NCBI GenBank assembly: GCA_009746045.1
Contig: RPFO01001921.1
Span: forward strand, 1 to 64,000
Length of the DNA: 64,000 nt
Direction: 5' to 3'
From: Mesostigma viride
Lineage: Eukaryota > Streptophyta > Mesostigmatophyceae > Mesostigmatales > Mesostigmataceae
In this document: one piece after another, positions 1-10,123 of the stretch
Layout: every line of letters begins with the position of its first letter
Position numbering within the stretch: position 1 is the stretch's first letter
Program-made: the position numbers and the translations under genes
Notes under the pieces: model-generated
What the model was told of the DNA's origin: nothing
What the model saw: the letters and a program-made list of their open reading frames with translations, nothing else
Databases searched by the model: none

Positions 1-540
1 TCTGCAGAAAATATAAAAAAGCAAGTTTCACAAATGTCATTCAGAATCTGAATCGCCGGCAGAAAACGATGGGGAGGGTCTCGCTGCAGCTAGACCCTTT
101 CGTGGATTCTAAAAGGGACATTTAGTTTAATGCAAAACTTTGGCGTCTCGCTGCAGCGAGACCCTCACTTCAAGCAAAAACAAATCATTTTTAGGGTGAG
201 CGTAACAAGCAACCTCCCATCATGCAAACATAAAAAAGTATACATTCCTTGGGGTCTCGCTGCAGCGAGACCCTAACGTCAAACAAAAACAAATAATTTT
301 TAGGGTGAGCGAAGAAAGCCCCCTCCCATCTTGCAAACATTAAAAGTCGACATTCGTAGGGGTCTCGCTGCAGCGAGACCCAACACCGATACAAACAAAT
401 CATTTTAAGGGTGAGAAAAGAAAGACCCCATCATGAAAACATGAAAATTGACATTCCTTGGGGTCTCGCTGCAGCGAGACCCTAACGTCAATACAAAAAC
501 AAAATTCCGAGGGTCTACCCGCAGCGAGACCCTTACGACC
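1..540. repeat. ~100-bp tandem repeats, each with a CTGCAG-centred palindrome
   Basis: About five degenerate units of roughly 100-110 bp follow one another. Each contains an A-rich part with the string AAACAAATCATTTTTAGGGT or close variants, then a 22-bp palindrome with left arm GGGTCTCG, core CTGCAG and right arm CGAGACCC. Palindrome copies lie at 76-97, 143-164, 252-273, 360-381, 461-482 and 511-532 (the last degenerate). Short ORFs across it are by-products of the repeat. Confidence 0.85.
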
Positions 541-1200
541 ACGTATAAATACATGTGGGGGGGAAGCTACGTATAAATACATGTGGGGGGGGATGCTATG
601 TATAAATGCATGTGGGGGGTGCTGGCATTAATAATTAAATGTGGGGGGTGATGGCATGAATAAATAAATGTGGGGGGGTGCTGCCATGAATAAAAGAATG
701 TGGGGGTGTGATGGCATGAATAAATGAATGTTGGGGGGTGCTGGCATTAATAATTAAATGTGGGGGGTGATGGCATGAATAAATAAATGTGGGGGGTGCT
801 GCCATGAATAAAAGAATGTGGGGGTGTGATGGCATGAATAAATAAATGTGGGGGGTGCTGCATGAATAAAAGAATGTGGGGGGGTGCTGCCATGAATAAA
901 AGAATGTGGGGGTGTGATGGCATGAATAAATGAATGTTGGGGGGTGCTGGCATTAATAATTAAATGTGGGGGGTGATGGCATGAATAAATAAATGTGGGG
1001 GGTGCTGCCATGAATAAAAGAATGTGGGGTGTGATGGCATGAATAAATGAATGTTGGGGGTGCTGGCATTAATAATTAAATGTGGGGGGTGATGGCATGA
1101 ATAAATAAATGTGGGGGTGTGCTGCCATGAATAAAAGAATGTGGGGGGTGATGGCATTAATAATTAAATGTGGGGGATGATGGCATGAATAAATAAATGA
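541..1200 (+). repeat. ~32-bp minisatellite array A (G-rich on plus strand)
   Basis: About 20 degenerate units of ~32 bp built from ATGTGGGGGG, then TGATGGCATGAATAAATAA or TGCTGGCATTAATAATTAA. The first three units (541-620) carry ACGTATAAATACATG, which is the reverse complement, nearly, of the unit in the next array. The G run varies from five to seven, as expected from slippage. No credible coding content. Confidence 0.9.
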
Positions 1201-3316
1201 TACGTAGCATCACCCCCATGTATTGATACGTAGCATCACCCCCCACGTGTATTAACGTAGCATCCCCCCCACATGTATTGATACGTAGCAGCACCCCCCA
1301 CATGTATTGATACGTAGCAGCACCCCCCACATGTATTGATACGTAGCAGCACCCCCCCACATGTATTGATACGTAGCATCCCCCCCACATGTATTGATAC
1401 GTAGCAGCACCCCCCCACATGTATTGATACGTAGCAGCACCCCCCCACATGTATTGATACGTAGCAGCACCCCCCCACATGTATTGATACGTAGCAGCAC
1501 CCCCCCACATGTATTGATACGTAGCAGCACCCCCCCACATGTATTGATACGTAGCAGCACCCCCCCACATGTATTGATACGTAGCAGCACCCCCTGTATT
1601 GATACCAGCATGTATTGATACGTAGCAGCACCCCCCACATGTATTGATACGTAGCAGCACCCCCCCACATGTATTGATACGTAGCAGCACCCCCCCACAT
1701 GTATTGATACGTAGCAGCACCCCCCCACATGTATTGATACGTAGCAGCACCCCCCCACATGTATTGATACGTAGCAGCACCCCCCCACATGTATTGATAC
1801 GTAGCAGCACCCCCCACATGTATTGATACGTAGCAGCCCCCCCCACATGTATTGATACGTAGCAGCACCCCCCCACATGTATTGATACGTAGCAGCACCC
1901 CCCCACATGTATTGATACGTAGCAGCACCCCCCACGTGTATTGATACGTAGCAGCACCCCCCCACATGTATTGATACGTAGCAGCACCCCCCACATGTAT
2001 TGATACGTAGCAGCACCCCCCACATGTATTGATACGTAGCAGCACCCCCCACATGTATTGATACGTAGCAGCACCCCCCACATGTATTGATACGTAGCAG
2101 CACCCCCCACATGTATTGATACGTAGCAGCACCCCCCCACATGTATTGATACGTAGCAGCACCCCCCACATGTATTGATACGTAGCAGCACCCCCCCACA
2201 TGTATTGATACGTAGCAGCACCCCCCACATGTATTGATACGTAGCACCCCCCCACATGTATTGATACGTAGCAGCACCCCCCCACATGTATTGATACGTA
2301 GCAGCACCCCCCCACATGTATTGATACGTAGCAGCACCCCCCCACATGTATTGATACGTAGCAGCACCCCCCCACGTGTATTGATACGTAGCAGCACCCC
2401 CCACATGTATTGATACGTAGCACCCCCCCACATGTATTGATACGTAGCAGCACCCCCCCACATGTATTGATACGTAGCAGCACCCCCCCACATGTATTGA
2501 TACGTAGCAGCACCCCCCCACATGTATTGATACGTAGCAGCACCCCCCCACATGTATTGATACGTAGCAGCACCCCCCACATGTATTGATACGTAGCAGC
2601 ACCCCCCCACATGTATTGATACGTAGCAGCACCCCCCCACATGTATTGATACGTAGCAGCACCCCCCCACATGTATTGATACGTAGCACCCCCCCACATG
2701 TATTGATACGTAGCAGCACCCCCCCACATGTATTGATACGTAGCAGCACCCCCCCACATGTATTGATACGTAGCAGCACCCCCCCACATGTATTGATACG
2801 TAGCAGCACCCCCCCACGTGTATTGATACGTAGCAGCACCCCCCCACATGTATTGATACGTAGCAGCACCCCCCCACATGTATTGATACGTAGCAGCACC
2901 CCCCCACATGTATTGATACGTAGCAGCACCCCCCACATGTATTGATACGTAGCAGCACCCCCCCACATGTATTGATACGTAGCAGCACCCCCCCACATGT
3001 ATTGATACGTAGCAGCACCCCCCCACATGTATTGATACGTAGCAGCACCCCCCCACATGTATTGATACGTAGCAGCACCCCCCCACGTGTATTGATACGT
3101 AGCAGCACCCCCCCACATGTATTGATACGTAGCAGCACCCCCCCACATGTATTGATACGTAGCAGCACCCCCCCACATGTATTGATACGTAGCAGCACCC
3201 CCCACGTGTATTGATACGTAGCAGCACCCCCCCACATGTATTGATACGTAGCAGCACCCCCCCACATGTATTGATACGTAGCAGCACCCCCCACATGTAT
3301 TGATACGTAGCAGCAC
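1201..3316 (-). repeat. ~31-bp minisatellite array B (C-rich on plus strand)
   Basis: About 68 nearly identical units of 30-31 bp, containing ACATGTATTGATACGTAGCA followed by GCA and 6-8 C. Units differ mainly in the length of the C run and an occasional ACGTG for ACATG. The unit is the inverted, homogenised relative of array A. It keeps several frames open (for example 1157-3358 on the minus strand) but these are repeat artefacts. Confidence 0.95.
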
Positions 3317-4050
3317 AATTTTAGTCAGCCTACCATCCACGTTGCGGCAAAAGATCACCTTTTTTTGTGTTTCGGCAAAATGAAGATTTCTTGCAAACTA
3401 TCGTTATGCAGGCAGGTAGCAACGTCCGATGTTATAATCCGGCAGGTAGCATGCAAACGTCGAAACGATATGAAGGGGAAAAAAAGCATCAAACAGGAGC
3501 ACCGATTAGAAACGCAGCAAATGCAGTATGTGCACATCTACACCTATAACCTAACCAGACCAAAGGCATAGCAAACATGGAAAGGGTGACCCAAGTGAAA
3601 GCCTAGCACCACCATGATCGACATGTGCGAGACCAAGAAACGCTCCATGGCAACTAGACTAAAGGGATGGATGCCAGATGTGGATTAGGATCGGCTTAGC
3701 TGACTCTACCGAGATGTCTGCAGGGTTTAGCTAGCAACGAAAAGAAGGAAGCCAGACATTTTTATCACTCTTGCTGCAACATAGAGTTTCTTGCGATGGC
3801 AGCAAGGACATGTCTTCGCCCAGCTGGCTAACTGTGTCGTCGGCGTGCATGCGCTGTTTAGTTGCCGTTTTTGATAGAACAATTTTAGTCAGCCTACCAT
3901 CCAGGATGCGGCAAAAGCTCACCTTTTTTTCGTTGTGCGGCGAAAGCAGACCGATTTCCTTGTAAACTTCCGGCACCAGGCAGGTATCAACGTAGGATTT
4001 TATAATCCAGCAGGTAGCATGCAAACGTCGAAACGATATGGCAGCTCGTA
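3317..4050. repeat. Two direct ~160-bp repeats with a ~400-bp spacer
   Basis: 3316-3477 and 3879-4040 are direct repeats. Both begin ACAATTTTAGTCAGCCTACC, contain GCGGCAAAAG with a T run, and end GCAGGTAGCATGCAAACGTC followed by GAAACGATATG. They could be the ends of an element or a local duplication. The spacer (3478-3878) has no gene I recognise. Confidence 0.7.
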
Positions 4051-4858
4051 TCAGCTATGGGGTCTCTCTGCGGCTGCGCTTCTTTTTCGATGGGCGATGG
4101 GACGGTCGCAATTCGCAAAACGGACGCGGCGTCACAGGGCTGAACGGTATTGAAAAAATTGGAAACGTGGCATCCTCGTTCCTCCCCACGGAACTGAAAA
4201 CTGGAAGCGCGGCGCTGGTGCAAAAGCTCGATCCCATCTTTTGGAACCAAGCTAGCGGATTGGACGACATCCAATATGCCGTCACCCGTGCTTGTGGCCG
4301 CAGGTATAAAAAGAGACGACCTCCAGCCCATTTACCTGGGAACATTCGGATGTTTGGCTGACATCGTTACCATGCGTCAATGTACAATGAGGTTCTGGGT
4401 TCGATTCCTGGTGTGGTCATGGAAATAAATTTTTTTCTGCACATCTACTGAAATCAGTCATAGCACCAAACAATCACGCTGCAGCGAGACGCTATAGCCC
4501 TGGAGCCCGCTGATAAACCTGACATCCGGTACGTCTTACTATCATAGATTGCCGAACTATATAATAATAATAGTCTATACCACTTTTTCTTGTAAATGAT
4601 TTACTAAATAATGATTCTATATACTTTAACATACCATATTATTAAAGTATGTGGAATTTAACCATGCTATTCACAATATATTATAAAATCTTTTGCAAAA
4701 TATACTGTAATTAGTATATATATTTTCTGATAAACAATTTTATCAATGCTACTGTGTTATTTTTGTTATTCTCGCCATGCAGGTATCTGAGTGTTCTGGG
4801 AGAACTAATAAGAGAATGAGCCGCGAAGGTGAGGAAAACCTGAAATCTTTTCGTCCTT
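4051..4858. other. No recognised gene; tRNA-like B box near 4400
   Basis: An open frame runs 4038-4361 on the plus strand, without a recognisable domain. At 4394-4412 there is a tRNA-style B box (GGGTTCGATTCC) with a plausible T stem, followed by a T run, but no matching 5' acceptor strand. A tRNA-derived SINE fragment is possible. 4550-4770 is AT-rich with nothing recognised. Confidence 0.35.
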
Positions 4859-4862
4859 ATTG

Positions 4863-5120
4863 GGGTCTCTCTGCAGCTAGACCATTTATAACCACAAGCA
4901 ATAGCTTAAATTCAAGGGTCTCGCTGCAGCTAGACCCTCTTTATGGTTGCTATAAAATTAATGAATCAGAAGTCTGTGATTTAACAATCGCACGCCGCAA
5001 TGAAGGGTCTAGCTGCAGCGAGACCCCAATCTTGGTCGGGGTATGCTAAGTTCACCACATCAGGTAATCTTTTCGTCTAACGGAAAAAGCCCCTCTAAGG
5101 GTCTAGCTGCAGCTAGACCC
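4863..5120. repeat. Four CTGCAG palindromes upstream of the transposase-like gene
   Basis: Copies lie at 4863-4884, 4916-4937, 5005-5026 and 5099-5120. The last has arms GGGTCTAG and CTAGACCC and is a perfect palindrome. Compared with the GGGTCTCG/CGAGACCC form, both arms changed together. 4916-4937 pairs one arm of each type. The nearest copy ends 15 bp before the proposed ATG. Confidence 0.85.
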
Positions 5121-5135
5121 CAATCGTGGTAAAAA

Positions 5136-8100
5136 ATGATACACTTTCGAACTTTGTCTGTAATTGTCGCTTTTCCCAACGATACTCGATTTGCATGGAT
5201 TTCGTTGTGCCGGTCGTCATGGCATGCAGCACGCGAACGGGTGGGAGTTTTCGCCCTTGCGTCCGGTCGTCCAGGATTCAGTGCAATTAAGTTGAACACC
5301 GGGACGAAGCAGTCAACTGGCGCAAAAAGGGTTTTCGGAGATGAGAACCAGAATCCAGCGCAGCCTGAAGCCAAGGAAGTCAAGCGGCCGGGAGAATACT
5401 CGAAATCAAAGAGGGTTATTGGGGAATATTTCGCTGACCAGGCGTTTGAAGCGGCTCAGGCGATGACAAAACCCGAGGGGCGGGGGCCGGCTTTCGACCA
5501 GATGATTGCTGGCTTTAACTCTAGGGCCGCTGAACTAGGTCACGGGAAGTATCATGAGGAGGCGAAAAAGCTTTACAATCAGGAGCGGATGGCAGAACTG
5601 AACAGGTTCTGGGTGGCTCGGATTAACGGCTTTTTTGATGGTCTGACCAAAAGCGACGCAGACAGAGACGTCAGGATGGTGCTGATGTCCACGCTTTACT
5701 GTGGTGACGACTTGGAGAAGGAGTTTTCGGCCGCGGAGTTGGAGAACCTGACGGGGATGGACGCCAAGAAGATTCGCGGAATTCGCGCGATACGAAGGCA
5801 GCAGAAGTTGGACTACCTCAGACACGCGCAGGCTCGCAAGGGGCGCCCTTTGCCGCAATTCGTGATTGACGCGATAGTGGACGCGTGGATGCACGATGAT
5901 GAGTCGCGCGCCTCCTCCCAGATGAAGGATGTCAAGCGCACTTACAGCAGGGAGGGTCGTGGCAATCACGGGGTGCTCGTCGCCGTTGAGGGAGCGCGCT
6001 ATTACATGACCTCCAAGGAGGACATGTACAATCACTTTCTCGAAAAGCATGCGTACTGGAACAAAAGGAGTAACCAGTATGATAAGGACGTGGGCATTCA
6101 CGTGGGCTACACGACCTTCTGCAAATACGCGCCCGATTGCATCAAGGGCAAGTGGAAGGAGAGGAACCTGTGCGCGTGTGAGAAGCACGTCACCATGCAG
6201 TCGGCCATGGGGGCGTGGACCAAGCACTCCAATGCGAACCACGGCAAGAACTGCAAGTGTGGCGCGGAGTGTGCGGGATGCTCCAAGTACAGAGAGCCGG
6301 ACGGTACTTGCGGAATGTGGAAAGCCATTCACTCGACGGACTGGATCAAGCACTTTCACTGCCCGGTGTCCGCCGAGACTGACGGCAGGGATAACGGGCT
6401 GCGTGAAGGGGGCGGAATGGGCGGGGGGATGGAAGAGGGGGAGGGGGAAGATGAATGGCGGGGACGGGACCTGGAAGACCTCGACATTTCTGAGAGGCTG
6501 GTGGAGGACGAAGATGGGGTGCCGAGGACGGAGAGGGTTCACCGCATACTGAAGATGGCGTGTGTGGAGGGGTTCTGTCCTGAGGAATCATGCGGCATCC
6601 ATAATAACTGGGTGCAGTGTGATCGGGACAAGAATTCCACGGAGATTCTGAATTGGTTCAAGTTCGAGATGGTGGAGCAGACTGTGACCCGACGGGTGAA
6701 TGTGAGTTGGTTTCGATTTTATTTCTCCGTTAATATGTTGTTGACTTTTTTTTTTGTGACCTATAGCTGCAGCGAGACCCTTTGTGAGTTGCAGTTATCT
6801 TATCGAAATGCGATTTTATTGCAAATCGAAACTGTCTGCGGACCTTTGCGAAACAGGGCGAGACCGATGGCAGGGCGGCGAAGAAGGTGAAGCGGCCCGA
6901 GCAAGTCCAAATGAGGTCCACCCCAGCTGAGCTGCGGGACGAGATTCTTAAGATGTGGGACAAGTTCACCGTGCACTGCTTTACGGCCTGGTCGCAGGCG
7001 GATACAATCAAGGATCGGGAGAAGAATCTGAGAGAGGGGGACGTGCTCGTGCACGGCGACTGGGCCGAGAACTACGAGAACAGCAGCTACGTCCAACTGC
7101 AGTCGCAGTACTTCCACAAGCGCAGCCACATCCTGATGCCCATGATCGTGCGTTATCGGCTCAACGGCGAGCTGGAAAAGCGCGTCTTCTTTTTCCTGGG
7201 GGATTCCAGTATCAAGCGGGGCGAGCGCGCACTCGTATACGCTCTTCGCAAGATTCTGGAAACCCTGCGGGTAGAAGTAGGGGTAGAGGTGCGAAACCTG
7301 TACATGTGCTCGGACAACTGCGCGGTGCAGTTTAAGTCCAGGTACGTGATTAACCAGATTAACGGTCTGCTCATGGGGGATCCCGACCTGCAGGCCTTTG
7401 AGTTCCACTACATGGGGGAGCAGCATGGGAAGGGGGAGGTGGATGGTCAAGGAGCGAAGTGCAAGTGCGTCTTGAGGGAAATGCAGAGGATTCCCGAAAA
7501 CCAGCACATACTTGAGACCCACCAGCTAGTCGCCTACTTGAACCAGAACTGGCAGGGCGGCAAGACATCGAGCAGGGAGTCGGCCCGCGCGCGGGCCGAG
7601 AACGTCACTCGCCACTTCTTCCTTTTACCCCCGGTACGGAATTGTGTGTTATTTCAGGTTTTAAGACGTCAACTGCCGCTGTTCTATAAAAATTCAAACC
7701 CAATAAAGGTATCTCTGCAGAGAGACCCTATATACTGTCAATGGGTTGCTTTTCTTTTAGGTATGAAATTTCGCTTGTTCTATCGGTATGAAGGGGTCTC
7801 TCTGCAGCTATACCCTGTGTCGAATTTCGATCACTTGATATCTTGTCGTACGTTGTTATTATGATTCGAATGGGGTCTCTCTGCAGCTATACCCTGTGTC
7901 GAATTTCGATCACTTAATATCTTGTCGTACGTTGTTATTATGATTCGAATGGGGTCTCTCTGCAGCTATACCCTGTGTCGAATTTTGATCACTTGATGTC
8001 TTGTCGTTATTTTTTTTTTGTAAGGGGTCTCTCTGCAGCTATACCCTGTTTTATTGATTTTTGGTCAATTTTGCTAACTTGAACGGTATTCTTTTTGCCC

Positions 8101-8864
8101 TAACTATTTGATGACAGGACGTCGAGTCCGGCCGACGCGCGGAGGTGGAGGAGGTGCCTGGCATCAAGAAGGCGCATTGGTGGCGACTGGACAAGTCCGA
8201 CCCTGGCCTTTTGATGATTAGGCGCTATTCCTGCTACTGTCCGCCCTGTTTGGCTGGGCGGTTTGAGGGATGTCTAAGCGAGTGGTCGTTTATCATCGAG
8301 TTCAATGATGCAGGAAGCTCGATGAAAACTGTCCGTTTGCTGCCACCGAGCCAGCCCAACCCTCCGGTTCGCATGGTGACGCGGGGGGAGCAGCTGAAGG
8401 ACAAGCGGGAGGCGATGGGCCGGCAGATGAGACTCCACGACTATGTGGCAGTTCCATCGGACAAGGACACGGATCACGATCCCATCCACCCGTTCTGGTT
8501 GGCTGAGGTTGTAAGCGAAGCCGGGCCGATCGTGTTAGACGAGAACTTCGAGAGGTGGGTCGAGGGCCGGAACGGACGGGAGAAGGAGCTGTTCCTCGCC
8601 GGGAACGGCATTCTTCCCGTTCGGATTTGGAAGCGGGATAAGCATGACCCCCTGCATTTCACGCTCAACGTTGAGGATTGGCCACCGTCACGCCAGCCCG
8701 AGCTTGTGAATTGCTATCTCTGCGTCGCTCCGGCTCTCCGGCTAGAAGCACGCGTGCGCAGCGACGGAATGTGTGCCGACATCAGGATGAGCAAGGAGCT
8801 CGACAAGTGGCTTACTGCGCTGGTGATCAAGGATGAAGCCCCGGAGGGGCCGGCACCGACTTAA
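5136..8864 (+). CDS. DDE/RNase-H-like transposase-like protein, 1029 aa, three exons
   Basis: Exons 5136-6701, 6857-7633 and 8118-8864 join with GT-AG, phase-0 introns into an uninterrupted 1029-residue frame. The ATG at 5136 is preceded directly by an in-frame TAA, so it is the most upstream start in this exon. Residues ~327-400 are Cys/His-rich (CACEKH, CKCGAECAGC), a probable zinc-binding region. Exon 2 holds the likely catalytic core: GDWAEN (Asp590), CSDNC (Asp675) and HGKGEVDG (Glu716, Asp718). This spacing and context resemble, from memory, a widespread uncharacterised DDE-like family with FAENY, SDG and HGKG motifs. Exon 3 contains a beta-rich segment (DYVAV... HPFWLAEVV) of unknown role. 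The gene shows no disruption, so the element may be recently active. Transposase activity is inferred; the exon structure is well supported. Confidence 0.75.
6702..6856 (+). other. Intron 1 of transposase-like gene, with palindrome
   Basis: The donor is GTGAGT after GGGTGAAT and the acceptor is GCGAAACAG. Both sides are phase 0. A half-degenerate CTGCAG palindrome (right arm intact, CGAGACCC) sits at 6759-6780. Confidence 0.75.
7634..8117 (+). other. Intron 2 of transposase-like gene, with five palindromes and a 79-bp tandem repeat
   Basis: The donor is GTACGG and the acceptor GATGACAG, phase 0. Palindrome copies are at 7707-7728, 7794-7815, 7873-7894, 7952-7973 and 8025-8046. The last four belong to a tandem repeat of 79, 79 and 73 bp spacing that also contains GTGTCGAATTTCGATCACTT. 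Here the left arm is GGGTCTCT and the right arm CTATACCC, so the arms have diverged. Confidence 0.8.
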
Positions 8865-9151
8865 ACAAGAAATTGGGGTCTCGCTGCGGGTAGACGACGC
8901 CCTAGTTTCGGCTCGTATTATATCTTTAGAGTGGGGCTTCAGTAGGGTGTAAAAAGGTGGCCGCATATATTGTATATATTTTTCGAGATCTTTCTGAGGT
9001 CAAGTTTAAGGGTAGTTGATAATTTTTTGCGGCCTTCAATTAACAGTTATTTTTTACTGCAACATAATTTTATGCTGTATATTTAAATAATGATAAGGAT
9101 TTCGATATTTTTTTGCACAATCTATTCGACATTTGTTTCTGCATGTCGAGA
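8865..9151. other. Downstream of transposase-like gene; no gene seen
   Basis: A degenerate palindrome copy (GGGTCTCG CTGCGG) lies at 8876-8897, 12 bp after the stop codon. The rest is AT-rich with nothing recognised. Confidence 0.5.
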
Positions 9152-9365
9152 ATTTATTGCTCCACCCCCACAAAAAAAATCGTTCCGGAACTGTTCGAAG
9201 CGAATAGCACTGACAGGATTCGAACCCGGGTCCACCTTAATGTTCGGAGTGAGGTAGGCCAGCCATCATGTTCCGCACTCAAATCTGGCTCGGGTCCGAT
9301 CCCTCCATTGCTCTTCGCTTCGAACAGCTCCGGAACAAGTTAGGTGTGGGGTTGGAGCAATAAAT
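9152..9365. mobile_element. Foldback MITE, 214 bp, long inverted arms
   Basis: The ends are ATTTATTGCTCCACCCCCAC and its near reverse complement at 9345-9365. Inside, GTTCCGGAACTGTTCGAAGC (from 9182) pairs with a reverse complement at ~9313-9339, and the pairing continues through a GATTCGAACCCGGGTCCA-like stretch. Nearly the whole element folds into a hairpin with ~90-bp arms. No clear target-site duplication is visible. It has no coding capacity and would depend on a transposase elsewhere. Confidence 0.8.
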
Positions 9366-9581
9366 ACTTATTTGCCGGGCGCAGTTGTCATTCCGCCTAG
9401 TACAATTGCGTCACTAGTACAATTTTTGTCTGGGTACGGTACGAACCAATAACGCAATATTTAGTATCTAATCGCCGCTGCTCTTGCTGAATTTTATCCG
9501 GAAGCTGAAAAAGGTGTCCGGTGAAGCGAATACTAGTGACTGGTGGTCGTGCCCTTCCATTACTCCTTATCGACAAATTTT

Positions 9582-9605
9582 GGGTTCTACCTGCAGTTAT
9601 AACCC
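9582..9605. repeat. Divergent CTGCAG palindrome
   Basis: Left arm GGGTTCTAC, core CTGCAG, right arm TTATAACCC. The layout matches the palindrome family seen at 76-8897, with arms one base longer. It is the most distal copy I can find in the window. Confidence 0.6.
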
Positions 9606-9685
9606 TTGCGCGTCTGGCTGTCGGGGTCACCAATTTCCTGTCGATTGCAAGCAGCCAACCTTGCCGAAATTTAACACTGTCACAA

Positions 9686-10123
9686 ATGGAGCAGAGCAAT
9701 ATTTTCGGTTCTCAGCATACCTATGTGATGGTCGACAAAAATGAGCACGCTGCAAACATCAGAATTGATGTAGAGTTGCTCGGACCTTCTGCACAGTGGG
9801 GTGCAGGTGTCATTGCGTTCGGCAATGGCATGATCGATCTGGTGCCACCCGATTCAGATTTGAACCCTGCTTACCAATGCGTGCCTGACAATCAGGCGAG
9901 AGTGGTGGTGGAGAGCACGGAAATTCCGGGCTCTCCCAATGTATCAATGATGCGCCTGAGGGCCGAGGCCCAGCAGGAGTTCCTGGCTGCTGCGGAGAAC
10001 GGCGGGGCCAAGTGGAACACCAAAATGTATACAGGCGAGCCTCCCAACTACAGGGGAGACCAGTACCAGGGAGTGTACTCCTTCGGCGATTTTGACATCG
10101 ACGGATGGGGCACCTTTTTCTAG
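9686..10123 (+). CDS. Hypothetical protein, about 145 aa
   Basis: The frame is open from ~9521 to the stop at 10123. The first ATG is at 9686 (MEQSNIFGSQ), giving about 145 residues, and the upstream open part includes the divergent palindrome. The composition looks protein-like: mixed hydrophobic and polar residues, an acidic N-terminal half, and the ending GDFDIDGWGTFF. I recognise no family. It could be an accessory gene of a neighbouring element or the last exon of a longer gene. Confidence 0.4.
   Translation: MEQSNIFGSQHTYVMVDKNEHAANIRIDVELLGPSAQWGAGVIAFGNGMIDLVPPDSDLNPAYQCVPDNQARVVVESTEIPGSPNVSMMRLRAEAQQEFLAAAENGGAKWNTKMYTGEPPNYRGDQYQGVYSFGDFDIDGWGTFF

Noticed and set aside
1201-3316. 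CRISPR-like array
   Set aside because: Units are contiguous without unique spacers and the context is eukaryotic; it is a minisatellite.
1157-3358. Three ~690-730-residue minus-strand ORFs
   Set aside because: Pure translation of the 31-bp minisatellite with frame drift; no non-repeat content.
5535-6542. 335-residue antisense ORF
   Set aside because: Shadow of exon 1 of the transposase-like gene, which has the conserved motifs on the plus strand.
9205-9300. Possible tRNA gene (GGGTTCGAATCC on the minus strand)
   Set aside because: No matching acceptor stem or A box; the motif is part of both arms of the foldback MITE.
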